A stretch of DNA of 48,731 nt from a virus. Position 1 is the stretch's first letter. Each line of letters opens with the position of its first letter. Positions 40,260 to 48,335 of the stretch are shown one piece after another. Both the position numbers and the translations under genes were made by a program. The DNA lies in the IMG/VR virus record IMGVR_UViG_3300010885_046818, positions 1 through 48,731 of that record. One strand, written 5' to 3'. The notes beneath the pieces were generated by a model. The model did not search any database and had not been told where the DNA came from. It saw only the letters and a list, made by a program, of their open reading frames with translations.

Positions 40260-40511
40260 ATGAACAATCCAGACGAAAGAATTTTAAAGTTAATTGACGT
40301 TTTGAAATATCAAAAAAGAGTTAATACAATAATACAATTTTGTGATGAAATTGGAATTTTAAGACAAACCATTTATAAAATAAAACAAGATGAAACGCAC
40401 TTCACCGTAAGTCACATTGATACAATTTGTAATAAATATAATGTGAATGCAAATTGGATCTTTGGTAGGGAGAAGAAAGTTTTTAATTCCGAAAATAGCA
40501 TCGAGCTTTAA
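40260..40511 (+). CDS. Second helix-turn-helix regulator, 83 aa
   Basis: It carries an XRE-like domain (FCDEIGILRQTIYKIKQDET) and the NVNANWIFG motif seen in Bacteroidota phage regulators. It lies 88 bases downstream of the repressor on the same strand and ends just before a terminator. It may be a second repressor or an auxiliary factor. Confidence 0.65.
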   Translation: MNNPDERILKLIDVLKYQKRVNTIIQFCDEIGILRQTIYKIKQDETHFTVSHIDTICNKYNVNANWIFGREKKVFNSENSIEL

Positions 40512-40515
40512 AATA

Positions 40516-40550
40516 CAAAAACCATCATTTAATAGTGATGGTTTTTTTTA
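40516..40550. terminator. Bidirectional terminator between regulators and integrase
   Basis: AAAAACCATCA and TGATGGTTTTT form an 11-bp stem around an 8-base loop (plus strand), followed by TTTTTT. It sits between convergent genes, the rightward regulators and the leftward integrase, and can end both. Confidence 0.9.
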
Positions 40551-41747
40551 TTAAAAATATTTACTCAACTCGATTGCTTTGTCGCTGTTGCTTTTTCCAA
40601 CATAGGTTAAAAAAGTAGATTCTTTTGTGTGGCCAGTAGCACTCATTAATAATGCCGTTGGTATTTTACCATAAAAGTTAGTGGCAAAGGATCTTCTACC
40701 AATATGCGAAGTTACCAGTTCGTTTTTTGGGTAATCTTTTAAAACTTTTCGCTTTGTCTTTGGATCCATTTTTCCACCGTAAACAATATCAGTAATTTTA
40801 GCCTTTTTACAAACCGATTTTATCAAAACATTATAATCCGAATCGGTAAACTTTTCTGGAAACCGATAATCTCTTTTGTTTAAAATTTCAATAACTTTTT
40901 TATGAAGTGGCAAAGTCATAACCTTACCTGTTTTTTGCTGTGTAAATTCAATCAGGACCACGCCATTTTCAGTTCTAATCATATCAGTGGTAAAACGCAT
41001 AAAATCAGAAACCCGCTGCGCTGTGTAACATGAAATTAAAAGCCAATCCCTGGCACAATCTAAATCAATTATTTTTAAAACTACTTTTTCAATTTCTTCA
41101 ATATCTTTCTCATTCAAATAAATACTTATTGCTTTTTTCTGAACTGTTTTTATATCCTCGATTTCGTAATTTATTTGTAAACCTCTTTTTCTGGCATGAT
41201 TGCAAATTGCTTTTATTTCTTTTAGATTATTAGCAATTGTATTTTCAGCATATCCATTTTCGATACAGTATTTTTCGAATTCATTTTTAAATTCCATATC
41301 GATATTTTTTATCAAATATGGTTTTTTTGAAAACGACTGCATTTTTATTAATTTATTTTGAACCACTTTAATTTTCATCGAAGTACGATGATCAATTTCC
41401 CTAGCTCTTTCTTTCAGGTAAAAATCAAAATAAGAAATAAGATCCAAAGGGATGTTTATGTTTTCAACTGGGTTTATGAAATTCTTAAGCCATCTTAAAT
41501 TTATCGGGTCAGTTGTATTATTAAAATGTTTTAGTAGATTTGCTTTTAGGTTTTGCAGATCAGTATCGAGATTTTTAAAATCTATATTTTTTAAGTTCTT
41601 TGGTTTTTGCTTTAGGTCGCTCCAGTCAATTGGATTTATAATGTAATTTGTTTTTACTTTAAAATCGTAATTTCGGCCATCAATAAATCGTAAATAAATA
41701 TAGGATGGGTTTTGATTGCTAATTAGTAAGAACTTGATAGTTGCCAT
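40551..41747 (-). CDS. Tyrosine recombinase (phage integrase), 398 aa
   Basis: An N-terminal arm-binding part (MATIKFLLISNQNPSYIYLR) and a SAM-like core-binding domain (residues 100-200) precede the catalytic domain. Catalytic residues are visible: Arg245 (YTAQRVSD), Lys272 (QKTGK), His348/Arg351 (SHIGRR), His373 (GHTKES) and the nucleophile Tyr382 (TYVGKS). Full length of the family. It is adjacent to the duplicated 28-bp element in its promoter region, a candidate attP. Makes the phage temperate. Confidence 0.92.
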   Translation of the reverse strand: MATIKFLLISNQNPSYIYLRFIDGRNYDFKVKTNYIINPIDWSDLKQKPKNLKNIDFKNLDTDLQNLKANLLKHFNNTTDPINLRWLKNFINPVENINIPLDLISYFDFYLKERAREIDHRTSMKIKVVQNKLIKMQSFSKKPYLIKNIDMEFKNEFEKYCIENGYAENTIANNLKEIKAICNHARKRGLQINYEIEDIKTVQKKAISIYLNEKDIEEIEKVVLKIIDLDCARDWLLISCYTAQRVSDFMRFTTDMIRTENGVVLIEFTQQKTGKVMTLPLHKKVIEILNKRDYRFPEKFTDSDYNVLIKSVCKKAKITDIVYGGKMDPKTKRKVLKDYPKNELVTSHIGRRSFATNFYGKIPTALLMSATGHTKESTFLTYVGKSNSDKAIELSKYF

Positions 41748-41773
41748 TAATTTAATTTAGGAATGTAAATGTA

Positions 41774-42018
41774 AATTAAATTCCGACATTATTCCGACAA
41801 TTAGTTTAATTGGAATGAATCCATTTAAATTAAACATTACAAATACGCATATAACAATAGGGTTTTCATTGTTTTTATTGAAACTGATTAAAACTGATAA
41901 AAGCAAAGTCAGTACAGTCAAGGTCACTTTTTTAGATAAAAAATAACTCGTAAACTACTGTTAAATAAGTATTTACGAGTTTTTTATTAAAATTAAATTC
42001 CGACATCATTCCGACAAT
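41774..42018. repeat. 28-bp direct repeat pair flanking the integrase promoter (attP arm candidate)
   Basis: Copies at 41774-41801 and 41991-42018 match in 27 of 28 bases. Each holds two ATTCCGACA units 11 bp apart, so four units in all, one helical turn apart within each copy. The left copy lies just upstream of the integrase ATG. Such arrays beside an integrase are usually integrase or excisionase arm sites; the core site was not identified. Confidence 0.6.
41945..41987. terminator. Bidirectional terminator in the att region
   Basis: AACTCGTAAA (41945-41954) pairs perfectly with TTTACGAGTT (41972-41981) around a 17-base loop, with T runs on both strands. It lies between the 42036-42224 gene and the integrase promoter. 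It may also be part of the attachment region. Confidence 0.7.
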
Positions 42019-42035
42019 GTTTAAAAAAGCGTAAA

Positions 42036-42224
42036 TTAATCAAAATCTAAAGGTTTATTTTCTTGTCCTTTTTCATAGATAATTTTAATTTGACGTGATT
42101 CAATTTCTAAAAACATATCTAAATCCTTTCTTACTACTTTTAATATTTTTAAATAATCTTCGTTTGTAGTTTTTTCAATCCTTAGGTCAATAACTTTTAT
42201 AAATTTATGCATTGCTGTTTTCAT
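42036..42224 (-). CDS. Small helical protein, 62 aa
   Basis: ATG 42224 (MKTAMHKFIKVIDLRIEKTT) is chosen over the longer frame to 42314, whose N-terminus would be encoded by the terminator hairpin at 42303-42327. The product is a charged helix with an acidic end. It lies alone between two terminators, so it needs its own promoter. No family recognised. Confidence 0.5.
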   Translation of the reverse strand: MKTAMHKFIKVIDLRIEKTTNEDYLKILKVVRKDLDMFLEIESRQIKIIYEKGQENKPLDFD

Positions 42225-42302
42225 ATTATTATTTTTTGTAAAAATAAAAAAAAATAAAGCAATGTTTAAAAAATACATATTAAGTCCACAATTATATATC
42301 AT

Positions 42303-42327
42303 AAAAAAAACCACTAGTTAAAGTGGC
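42303..42327 (-). terminator. Terminator of the accessory operon
   Basis: On the minus strand CCACT (42326-42322) pairs with AGTGG (42315-42311) around a 6-base loop, followed by seven Ts. It lies after the last gene of the 47043-42366 operon. Confidence 0.8.
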
Positions 42328-42365
42328 TTAGTATTGGGGGCTTCGTAATTTCTATTTTTTAATTT

Positions 42366-42665
42366 TTATTCATCAAAATCAATATCTTCTAAATCTTCCT
42401 CTAGCAATCGTTCTTCGATAGCAAGGAAGTTCCAAGCCTCTTCCATGATCCGTGCCTGTTCATTTTCAGAAGGTTTATCTCCATCAAACCATTGCACTTC
42501 TGCAATATTAGCATAAAATTCATCGTAGCCTGCAAAATAGGCTTCGTTTAATTTATACCGAATAAAACAACGTGGAAAACTCATTTTTATAATCGTTTCC
42601 TCCCCATCATGATGCTGATGATTTTCTCCCCACCAGTAATGCTTGTGTGCTTCAAATTTCTTCAT
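42366..42665 (-). CDS. Hypothetical acidic protein, 99 aa
   Basis: The protein (MKKFEAHKHYWWGENHQHHD) has a His/Trp-rich N-terminus and a very acidic C-terminus (ERLLEEDLEDIDFDE). It overlaps the XRE gene by 14 bases and is the last gene of the accessory operon. Family unknown. The His-rich segment could bind metal, but this is only composition. Confidence 0.6.
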   Translation of the reverse strand: MKKFEAHKHYWWGENHQHHDGEETIIKMSFPRCFIRYKLNEAYFAGYDEFYANIAEVQWFDGDKPSENEQARIMEEAWNFLAIEERLLEEDLEDIDFDE

Positions 42666-42873
42666 TTCCTATTTTTAAAGTTAGATCTAAACATTCTGCC
42701 AGCATGTACAACTGATCCGCATTAGGTGAAAACACCGAAGATTCAATTCTAGTAATTGTATTTCGGCTAAAACCTACTCGTTCACCTAGTTCTGATTGTG
42801 TCCATCCTTTCTGCACACGGGCAGTTTGAATGATACTTGATACTTTGTTGCGCTTTTCTTCTATTGTACTCAT
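42652..42873 (-). CDS. XRE-family regulator, 73 aa
   Basis: A standard helix-turn-helix (VQKGWTQSELGERVGFSRNT ITRIESS) spans most of the protein, with the closing NADQLYMLAECLDLTLKIG of antitoxin-type XRE proteins. Both ends overlap neighbours. It probably regulates the accessory operon. Confidence 0.75.
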   Translation of the reverse strand: MSTIEEKRNKVSSIIQTARVQKGWTQSELGERVGFSRNTITRIESSVFSPNADQLYMLAECLDLTLKIGNEEI

Positions 42874-43556
42874 ACTTCTTTTGCGTTTGAAAATTCGTTG
42901 TTTTTAAATAATTCTGCTAATCCTGATATTTGTTTTAATCTTAAAATCTCGTCAGCATCCATACCGATATGCTTAATGATCCATGCATCGCTCATTCCTG
43001 CTTTTGTAAGTTCCGAAACTATATTGCTCATTAGTTCCACATCGTGAGAACCACGAGCTCTGTTGTGTCTAATAGTAGAAGCTACCCGATTACTTTCATC
43101 TTTATCAATTACAACTACTGGAAGTAATCCTTTTTCACGATCAAAAACTCTTTTGGAATTTTTCAAAATTGTATATCTATGAAATCCATCTACAATCTCA
43201 TAAATATCATCTGAAATATTATAATAACACACTACTGGCATTGTGTATCCATCTTCCCAAATAGAAGTTTCCAAAAGTTTCATCTCTGGATGCGCTACAC
43301 TATTTGGATTATAGCTGTTGGCTCTAATTTTGTCAATTGGCACAGCCAAAACATTGTAAACTGGAGATTTGTTTTCTACAAAATAAATTGCTTCGCTTAA
43401 AGCCACTGCTTTTTCTGTTGCGTGATTAATTACTGCAATAGTCTTTTCTAATGAATTAAAATGATCATAAATTTTTTTTATATCTTTAAGCTCATAAGGA
43501 GAAGTTATTTCAAGTAATTTGAGTACTTCATTGTCAAAAAAACCGATTTTTTTCAT
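42870..43556 (-). CDS. ParB-like protein (IbrB-like), 228 aa
   Basis: A ParB/sulfiredoxin-fold region contains VDGFHRYTIL (residues 112-121, the DGxHR motif), a following DESNRVASTIRHNRARGSHD block, and a helix-turn-helix-like AWIIKHIGMDADEILRLKQI. Proteins of this type next to DUF3440 are the IbrB partners of IbrA, described in E. coli. The start overlaps the DUF3440 stop (ATGA). Suggested role: nucleotide-dependent DNA or RNA binding with its partner. Confidence 0.75.
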   Translation of the reverse strand: MKKIGFFDNEVLKLLEITSPYELKDIKKIYDHFNSLEKTIAVINHATEKAVALSEAIYFVENKSPVYNVLAVPIDKIRANSYNPNSVAHPEMKLLETSIWEDGYTMPVVCYYNISDDIYEIVDGFHRYTILKNSKRVFDREKGLLPVVVIDKDESNRVASTIRHNRARGSHDVELMSNIVSELTKAGMSDAWIIKHIGMDADEILRLKQISGLAELFKNNEFSNAKEV

Positions 43557-44827
43557 AATAAATTTTGATATTTAACCATTATATTTTTTCTTCGTGCCAT
43601 TTCATTTTTTGTAAGCGTAAAACCCATATACTTACATAAATGGTCATTTTTCATTATACAAATACACATTCTTTTGTAAGTTGGGATTTCCTTTGCTTCT
43701 GAAATATCAATTTCATCAATGTAATCCATCATTACAGGTAATTTTGATGTCTGATAATTAGTGCTTTCTTTTATTTCAAGTTTTACTCCAGAATCTCTCA
43801 ATTTCTGAATAGTTTCTTTCGATAAAACACCTCCTTTTTCTTTCCAAAAAGTAACCGATGTTGAAAGTTTTTCCAAATAATTAGCTCTAGTTTCTTCTGG
43901 CAAAGTCGATAAAAGAAAGTACATATAGCTTTCCCATGTATGACCAGCTGGCAATTTTATAGAATGCCAACCCATTGCTGTGGTTCCTCCATAAATACCC
44001 GTAAAATTAACCCCGTTTACACGGCTTAATAATTTACCCCAAGTATTAGGTTCAATAATTCTATATAGCTTCAAACTATCCTGTGCTGTCGATAAAAACG
44101 GACTGGCCACACGTTGCTGTTCAATTCCAACTCCAGCCATATAGAAGATGTCGTATAATTTATTGTAGGTCCAATTGAATTTCCCATTTGCTGTCCAAAC
44201 ATCTTTTGTCGTATAATCAAAAATAGGGTACCCATTGTAAACATTCAAATACATTTCCTTCGTCCACTTGATCCCTTGATAATTCTTGTAATTTTTAGCG
44301 GAATGAATGGCACGCCAACGGTTCAGGCTTTCTTGCGTACGAATTCCAACCAAACAAGCTGTTTTCTTCGCTTTTTTTAATTTATGGTACCAAAGTGAGA
44401 ATTTTTCTTGAAATTCATAATCCCACATATTTTTCTTGTAAAAATCAAAATCAGTTTCAGTATAGCAATCCTTTGGCAATTCCGAAACCCAAATATCTTG
44501 TTTCGATTTTTCCCAAGGTCGCCAGTAATTCTCATGCATGGAGGTACAAGTCGAAACCTTGAACGGAACACAACATCTGTAGACTTCAAGAATATCGGTA
44601 TTAGCTGCTAAAGTTTCATTAACATAATCAGTCGTCATTTTATATTGGGCTTCATAATCCAAATGAAAAACTCCAATTTTTCTATCTAATTTATGTTCTC
44701 GAATATAATCTATACATAAATTCAAAAGTACACCGCTATCTTTTCCACCAGAAAATGAAACGTAAATGTTGTCAAATTCTTCGAATAAAGTCCTCATTCG
44801 TTCCTGTGAAGCTTCGTAAACTGTCAT
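43553..44827 (-). CDS. DUF3440 PAPS-reductase-like protein (IbrA-like), 424 aa
   Basis: The PP-loop SFSGGKDSG (residues 24-32) is intact and the family motif GIRTQESLNRWRAI appears near residue 180, followed by IKWTKEMYLNVYNGYPIFDY. Length suits DUF3440. IbrA proteins belong here; their chemistry is not settled. By contrast with the broken homologue at 23912-24853, this gene looks functional. It lies between SNF2 and ParB genes, each overlapping by 4 bases. Confidence 0.82.
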   Translation of the reverse strand: MTVYEASQERMRTLFEEFDNIYVSFSGGKDSGVLLNLCIDYIREHKLDRKIGVFHLDYEAQYKMTTDYVNETLAANTDILEVYRCCVPFKVSTCTSMHENYWRPWEKSKQDIWVSELPKDCYTETDFDFYKKNMWDYEFQEKFSLWYHKLKKAKKTACLVGIRTQESLNRWRAIHSAKNYKNYQGIKWTKEMYLNVYNGYPIFDYTTKDVWTANGKFNWTYNKLYDIFYMAGVGIEQQRVASPFLSTAQDSLKLYRIIEPNTWGKLLSRVNGVNFTGIYGGTTAMGWHSIKLPAGHTWESYMYFLLSTLPEETRANYLEKLSTSVTFWKEKGGVLSKETIQKLRDSGVKLEIKESTNYQTSKLPVMMDYIDEIDISEAKEIPTYKRMCICIMKNDHLCKYMGFTLTKNEMARRKNIMVKYQNLL

Positions 44828-46047
44828 AACTCTTTCTTTAAATTTTCTCTACCCACTTTTTTAAAATACTCCACCATACTGGTTTTTGCCTTTACATTTT
44901 TGTCGAATAACGCTTCAAGACCTACATCGCCAGTCATATCCCAATAATAACAGTCCTCTAGGTTCCCTGTTCTATAATTCCTAAAACTTCCCTGTTCCCG
45001 AAGTCCCCAATCAAAGTTTTTGTCCCAGAAAATCGTATAAGGATAATTCTGTAAATTCAAACTCATGGATTCCTTTTGATAGCTCAAAACCTGTGCTTTC
45101 GGAAACGCTTCTTTCAATTCCTCTTGGGAACGTATGAACTTGCAAAAAATAAGATGCTTTTCTTCGGGATAGGTTTTAAAATGTTCCCGCAAAACTTCAA
45201 ACTTATTCATAGTGCAACAATACGTATGCTGCATCTTTTGTGTCATTTCTAGGAAAATATTATTGTTCTTTTCCTCCAATGTTTTATCGTCCAAGTACTT
45301 TTCTTTCAGATAATTATATTCATCCTTGGTTTCGTCGCAAAGCGTATAATTATAATTGTTCCAATATTGCTTGATTTCCAAATTCAAATCACACTCAAAA
45401 ATATATTCCCCGATCAATGAATAGAGATAATCAATATTCTCAATTCCAGTAATGAATTCCTTCGTGTAATTCCGACCATATCCTCCAGACTTCGTGACTT
45501 TTGTATATTTCAGAAACGTATTTTTGAATTCCGAATAATCCATTCGCAGAATTTTTGGCGAAAGAAATTGAATTTGGCTCCATAAATCCAATAAGTTTTT
45601 TGTTATCGGCGTTCCGTTCAAAATCAATTTATATTCTACCATTGCACCAAGTGTGAGCATCCGTTGCGTTCTTTTGGCTTCAAAGTTTTTCATTTTGATA
45701 CTTTCATCAACAACCAAAAAACAACGCCAAGCAGTTGAAATCTGTTTGTATAACTGCAGATAACTTCGGTCTGATAATTGCAAAGTTTCAATACCCATAT
45801 AAACCACATTCGGACAATTGAACCCGCCCCATTTATTGATTTCGTCAATAATACTTGGCAAACCATCCTTTGGCTTAATGCTTCGTAGTGGACCAATCCA
45901 AACTACCAAATCAACTCCTTCAACAGCATTAACCATTTCAATTGTTGGACGAGTCTTGGCTGTTCCGGGTTTCATAAACAAAGCCCCTACTTTGTTAGGC
46001 ATGAGCTTTGTTTTGACTTCTATTTGTTGCGGAAGTGAGGATATCAT
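44824..46047 (-). CDS. SNF2/SF2-like ATPase with atypical motifs, 407 aa
   Basis: A P-loop-like FMKPGTAKTRPT (residues 24-35) replaces the usual GxGKT, and the Walker B is VVDES. Motif III-like LILNGTPITKN and a C-terminal RecA-like half (HLIFCKFIRSQEELKE ... RNYRTG) follow. The layout is that of a compact SNF2-type translocase, but the deviant motifs make catalytic activity uncertain. It is coupled to the DUF3440 and the 46044 gene by ATGA overlaps. Confidence 0.7.
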   Translation of the reverse strand: MISSLPQQIEVKTKLMPNKVGALFMKPGTAKTRPTIEMVNAVEGVDLVVWIGPLRSIKPKDGLPSIIDEINKWGGFNCPNVVYMGIETLQLSDRSYLQLYKQISTAWRCFLVVDESIKMKNFEAKRTQRMLTLGAMVEYKLILNGTPITKNLLDLWSQIQFLSPKILRMDYSEFKNTFLKYTKVTKSGGYGRNYTKEFITGIENIDYLYSLIGEYIFECDLNLEIKQYWNNYNYTLCDETKDEYNYLKEKYLDDKTLEEKNNNIFLEMTQKMQHTYCCTMNKFEVLREHFKTYPEEKHLIFCKFIRSQEELKEAFPKAQVLSYQKESMSLNLQNYPYTIFWDKNFDWGLREQGSFRNYRTGNLEDCYYWDMTGDVGLEALFDKNVKAKTSMVEYFKKVGRENLKKEL

Positions 46048-46349
46048 CGTTTCAGTTCGTTTATAGTGTTATTTTCTAAAGGCTCAATTTTTATTGGCTC
46101 GTGATACTCGACTATCCAAGTTGGCTTGATATTATCCGGCAAAATATCCATTTCATTAATATCAATATCAAACATTCTATTGATAATGAAAGCGGGTAGT
46201 TCTACATGACCACCTAACTTATTGTTAGTGGTAAACCGTTTGCATTGGCTTTTCGGGATCCAATGTTCTTCTCCTTGAATTTGGATAAGAAAAGCTTTAG
46301 GGGTTTCCCCCTTTAGCTTATCAAATTTTATGTTGGCTGATTTAATCAA
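46044..46349 (-). CDS. Hypothetical protein, 101 aa
   Basis: The product (MIKSANIKFDKLKGETPKAF) is small and beta-rich at the N-terminus (AFLIQIQGEEHWIPKSQCKR). Overlaps the upstream gene by 8 and the SNF2 gene by 4 bases. Family unknown; its fixed place suggests it belongs to the system. Confidence 0.6.
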   Translation of the reverse strand: MIKSANIKFDKLKGETPKAFLIQIQGEEHWIPKSQCKRFTTNNKLGGHVELPAFIINRMFDIDINEMDILPDNIKPTWIVEYHEPIKIEPLENNTINELKR

Positions 46350-47043
46350 TTTTTGAAAGTTTAGAGAATCGTTTTAAAAGTTTTTTAACTCCCTCTACAA
46401 ATTCTATCTCTACATGTTCTTCACTTTCTGCTATAATTGTACCCACGCCAAAACGATCATGATTTATTTTTGTATTAACTCCATATATTGGGTTTTCCAT
46501 ATTTTGGATAGTAGGAGTAGCTAAAATTTTTCTGATTACTTTTTCTTCAACAACCAGAGCCACAACTGGCTCAACTTCCAAAGCTTCATAATCACTTCTT
46601 GAAATCGACATTACTTTAAAACCTTCAATATCTTCTCTTTTGATAAAGTTTTTAGCAAAACCTTCTCTTAAATAAAGACCTCCGCCAACATAAAGATCCG
46701 CTATCGGTTTCACTGTTTGACAATCGTCAATTGCTTGGTTTGTTTCTTCGTTTACAACGTAGAAGTATTCTGTTACCAAAGCTTCCGCAATTTCTTGATC
46801 TACGTTTTCGATAACAATTTCCGCTTGAGATTTACACCAGTTGTAGTCTTGACTTGGGCATTCTACGAAACATTTAACATTGAAATTTCCTTCTGATGTT
46901 TCTTCTACATAAGTTTTTGTAGACATCTTTTTTGTGTTGTAACCACGGTCTAAGTAGATTCTTTTCAAATCTCCTTTAGTCCACATTTCACCGTTAAGTT
47001 TTACGGCTAAATCTTCGATTGTAATTTTTGTTGTATTTTCCAT
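46342..47043 (-). CDS. Protein with C-terminal Tudor-like domain, 233 aa
   Basis: The C-terminal 45 residues (NHDRFGVGTIIAESEEHVEI and VEGVKKLLKRFSKLS) match the small SH3/Tudor-like domain at the end of UvrD/PcrA helicases, which binds nucleic-acid-linked proteins. The N-terminal part is unknown. It is the first gene of the accessory operon, 53 bases from the -7 box at 47096-47103. Confidence 0.65.
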   Translation of the reverse strand: MENTTKITIEDLAVKLNGEMWTKGDLKRIYLDRGYNTKKMSTKTYVEETSEGNFNVKCFVECPSQDYNWCKSQAEIVIENVDQEIAEALVTEYFYVVNEETNQAIDDCQTVKPIADLYVGGGLYLREGFAKNFIKREDIEGFKVMSISRSDYEALEVEPVVALVVEEKVIRKILATPTIQNMENPIYGVNTKINHDRFGVGTIIAESEEHVEIEFVEGVKKLLKRFSKLSKID

Positions 47044-47095
47044 CTTATTTCTGCGACTTTACTGTCCTGCACCGGACTTCTTAATTATTACCTTA

Positions 47096-47103
47096 CAAAT
47101 GTA
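47096..47103 (-). promoter_or_regulatory. Promoter -7 box of the accessory operon
   Basis: TACATTTG (minus strand) matches TAnnTTTG. It lies between the lysis terminator and ATG 47043. It lacks the GTAAC...TATTC operator, so the operon seems to be controlled separately from the lytic operons. Confidence 0.6.
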
Positions 47104-47150
47104 GCGTATAAGTATCATTTAAACTAATAAAAAAGGGATTGTTTTTAAAA

Positions 47151-47180
47151 ATAAAAAATCCCGCTCTTTCGAACGGGAAA
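47151..47180 (-). terminator. Terminator after the lysis cassette
   Basis: CCCGTTC, loop GAAA, GAGCGGG (minus strand) with one T-G pair, followed by ATTTTTTATTTTT. It insulates the late operon from the accessory operon. Confidence 0.85.
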
Positions 47181-47205
47181 TTTCAACTAATCAAAGTAAA
47201 TTAAA

Positions 47206-47751
47206 TTATACCCACAAGAATGATTTTATTTTTTCTAATATAACTGATCTGTTTTTCCAAATAAAATAAATTGGAATTAAGAGTAAAATCCAAATCGAAT
47301 TCCAAATATTAAACTGTTTTTGGTCAATCTGTACTACTTCCGCTACTTTTTTAGTATTGGTTTTTTGTTTTATATCCTTTTTATCCGAAGTAACAATTTT
47401 AGCATCTTGAACCGTATTTTTTGACTGATCCGTTTTCGTATTATTTTTTTGATTTGTTTCTCGTGTTGTTTTTTTAGAGTTATTAAGATCAGTTCTTGTT
47501 CCATCTCCATTAATAACGGTAGCAGTTTTAGTTGGGTCAATTGGCTCATAGATTGTTTCTTTTGTGATGATTTCATTTTTGTCATCCACTTTAGTAGATT
47601 CAGACTTTTTCACGTTTAAATCCTCTGTTTTTGCAAGAATAGAATTATCGGATTGTTCAGTTGTAAAGGAATCCTTGACAACTGATTTTTCGACTTTTCG
47701 AGCTCCACAACCAATAAATATCAGCGCAATTAAAAATAGTAAGTTTTTCAT
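47206..47751 (-). CDS. Unimolecular spanin, 181 aa
   Basis: The N-terminus is a lipoprotein signal (LLFLIALIFIGC, lipid-bearing Cys15). A polar, Thr/Lys/Asp-rich stretch of about 130 residues spans the periplasm, and a single transmembrane helix lies near the C-terminus (IWILLLIPIYFIW, about residues 152-164). Outer-membrane anchor and inner-membrane anchor on one chain define a u-spanin, which disrupts the outer membrane at the end of lysis. It follows the endolysin and overlaps it by 4 bases. Confidence 0.8.
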   Translation of the reverse strand: MKNLLFLIALIFIGCGARKVEKSVVKDSFTTEQSDNSILAKTEDLNVKKSESTKVDDKNEIITKETIYEPIDPTKTATVINGDGTRTDLNNSKKTTRETNQKNNTKTDQSKNTVQDAKIVTSDKKDIKQKTNTKKVAEVVQIDQKQFNIWNSIWILLLIPIYFIWKNRSVILEKIKSFLWV

Positions 47752-48335
47752 TTTATTGTGTTTTTGTAAATTATTAATAATTTTTTTCTGTGTTCATAAC
47801 CGTTAGAATCTCCAATATTTACTGTTCTATGACCAATATTGATAATATCACTTATTGTGTCTAAATTATCCTTGTCGGCAAAATCATTTAATCCATGAAT
47901 TTTCCAAAAACATAAAGCTGCTTCGATTGCATTTTCCTCGATTAAAATTAAATCAGGGTTTTCGACAAAATCAATTCCTGTTGCTTTTGTTAAAGTTGAA
48001 TAAAAGTCTTTTCCCGTTCCTTGGATATATCCACCACCACGATATTTATAACCATCTCCAGAATCTTGATTTCCGTTACCCATTCTGTTAGAATAAACAT
48101 AATTTGCAGTTTTTATAGAGTCTCCTATAAACCCACGAACAAAACTATCTGACTTTTTTTCGAAAGGTGTATCGAACGCATCTGATAAACCTTTTGCAGT
48201 TTTATAATAAAGACTTTCACGAACTAATTTAAGCCCCGATTCGGCTGTTATTTGTGCCATAAAATGACATATTCGAAGTTTTGTGTCAACTCCGTATTTG
48301 TCGAAAAGGCTTTTATATTTTTCGTTTAAATTCAT
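47748..48335 (-). CDS. GH19 chitinase-like endolysin, 195 aa
   Basis: The GH19 pattern is clear: HFMAQITAESG with catalytic Glu32, the SNRMGNG...YRGGGYIQGTGK block, and a C-terminal INIGHR motif. GH19 enzymes cut the glycan backbone of peptidoglycan and are common phage endolysins. There is no signal peptide, so export depends on a holin, for which the 48335-48577 product is a candidate. Confidence 0.9.
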   Translation of the reverse strand: MNLNEKYKSLFDKYGVDTKLRICHFMAQITAESGLKLVRESLYYKTAKGLSDAFDTPFEKKSDSFVRGFIGDSIKTANYVYSNRMGNGNQDSGDGYKYRGGGYIQGTGKDFYSTLTKATGIDFVENPDLILIEENAIEAALCFWKIHGLNDFADKDNLDTISDIINIGHRTVNIGDSNGYEHRKKLLIIYKNTIK

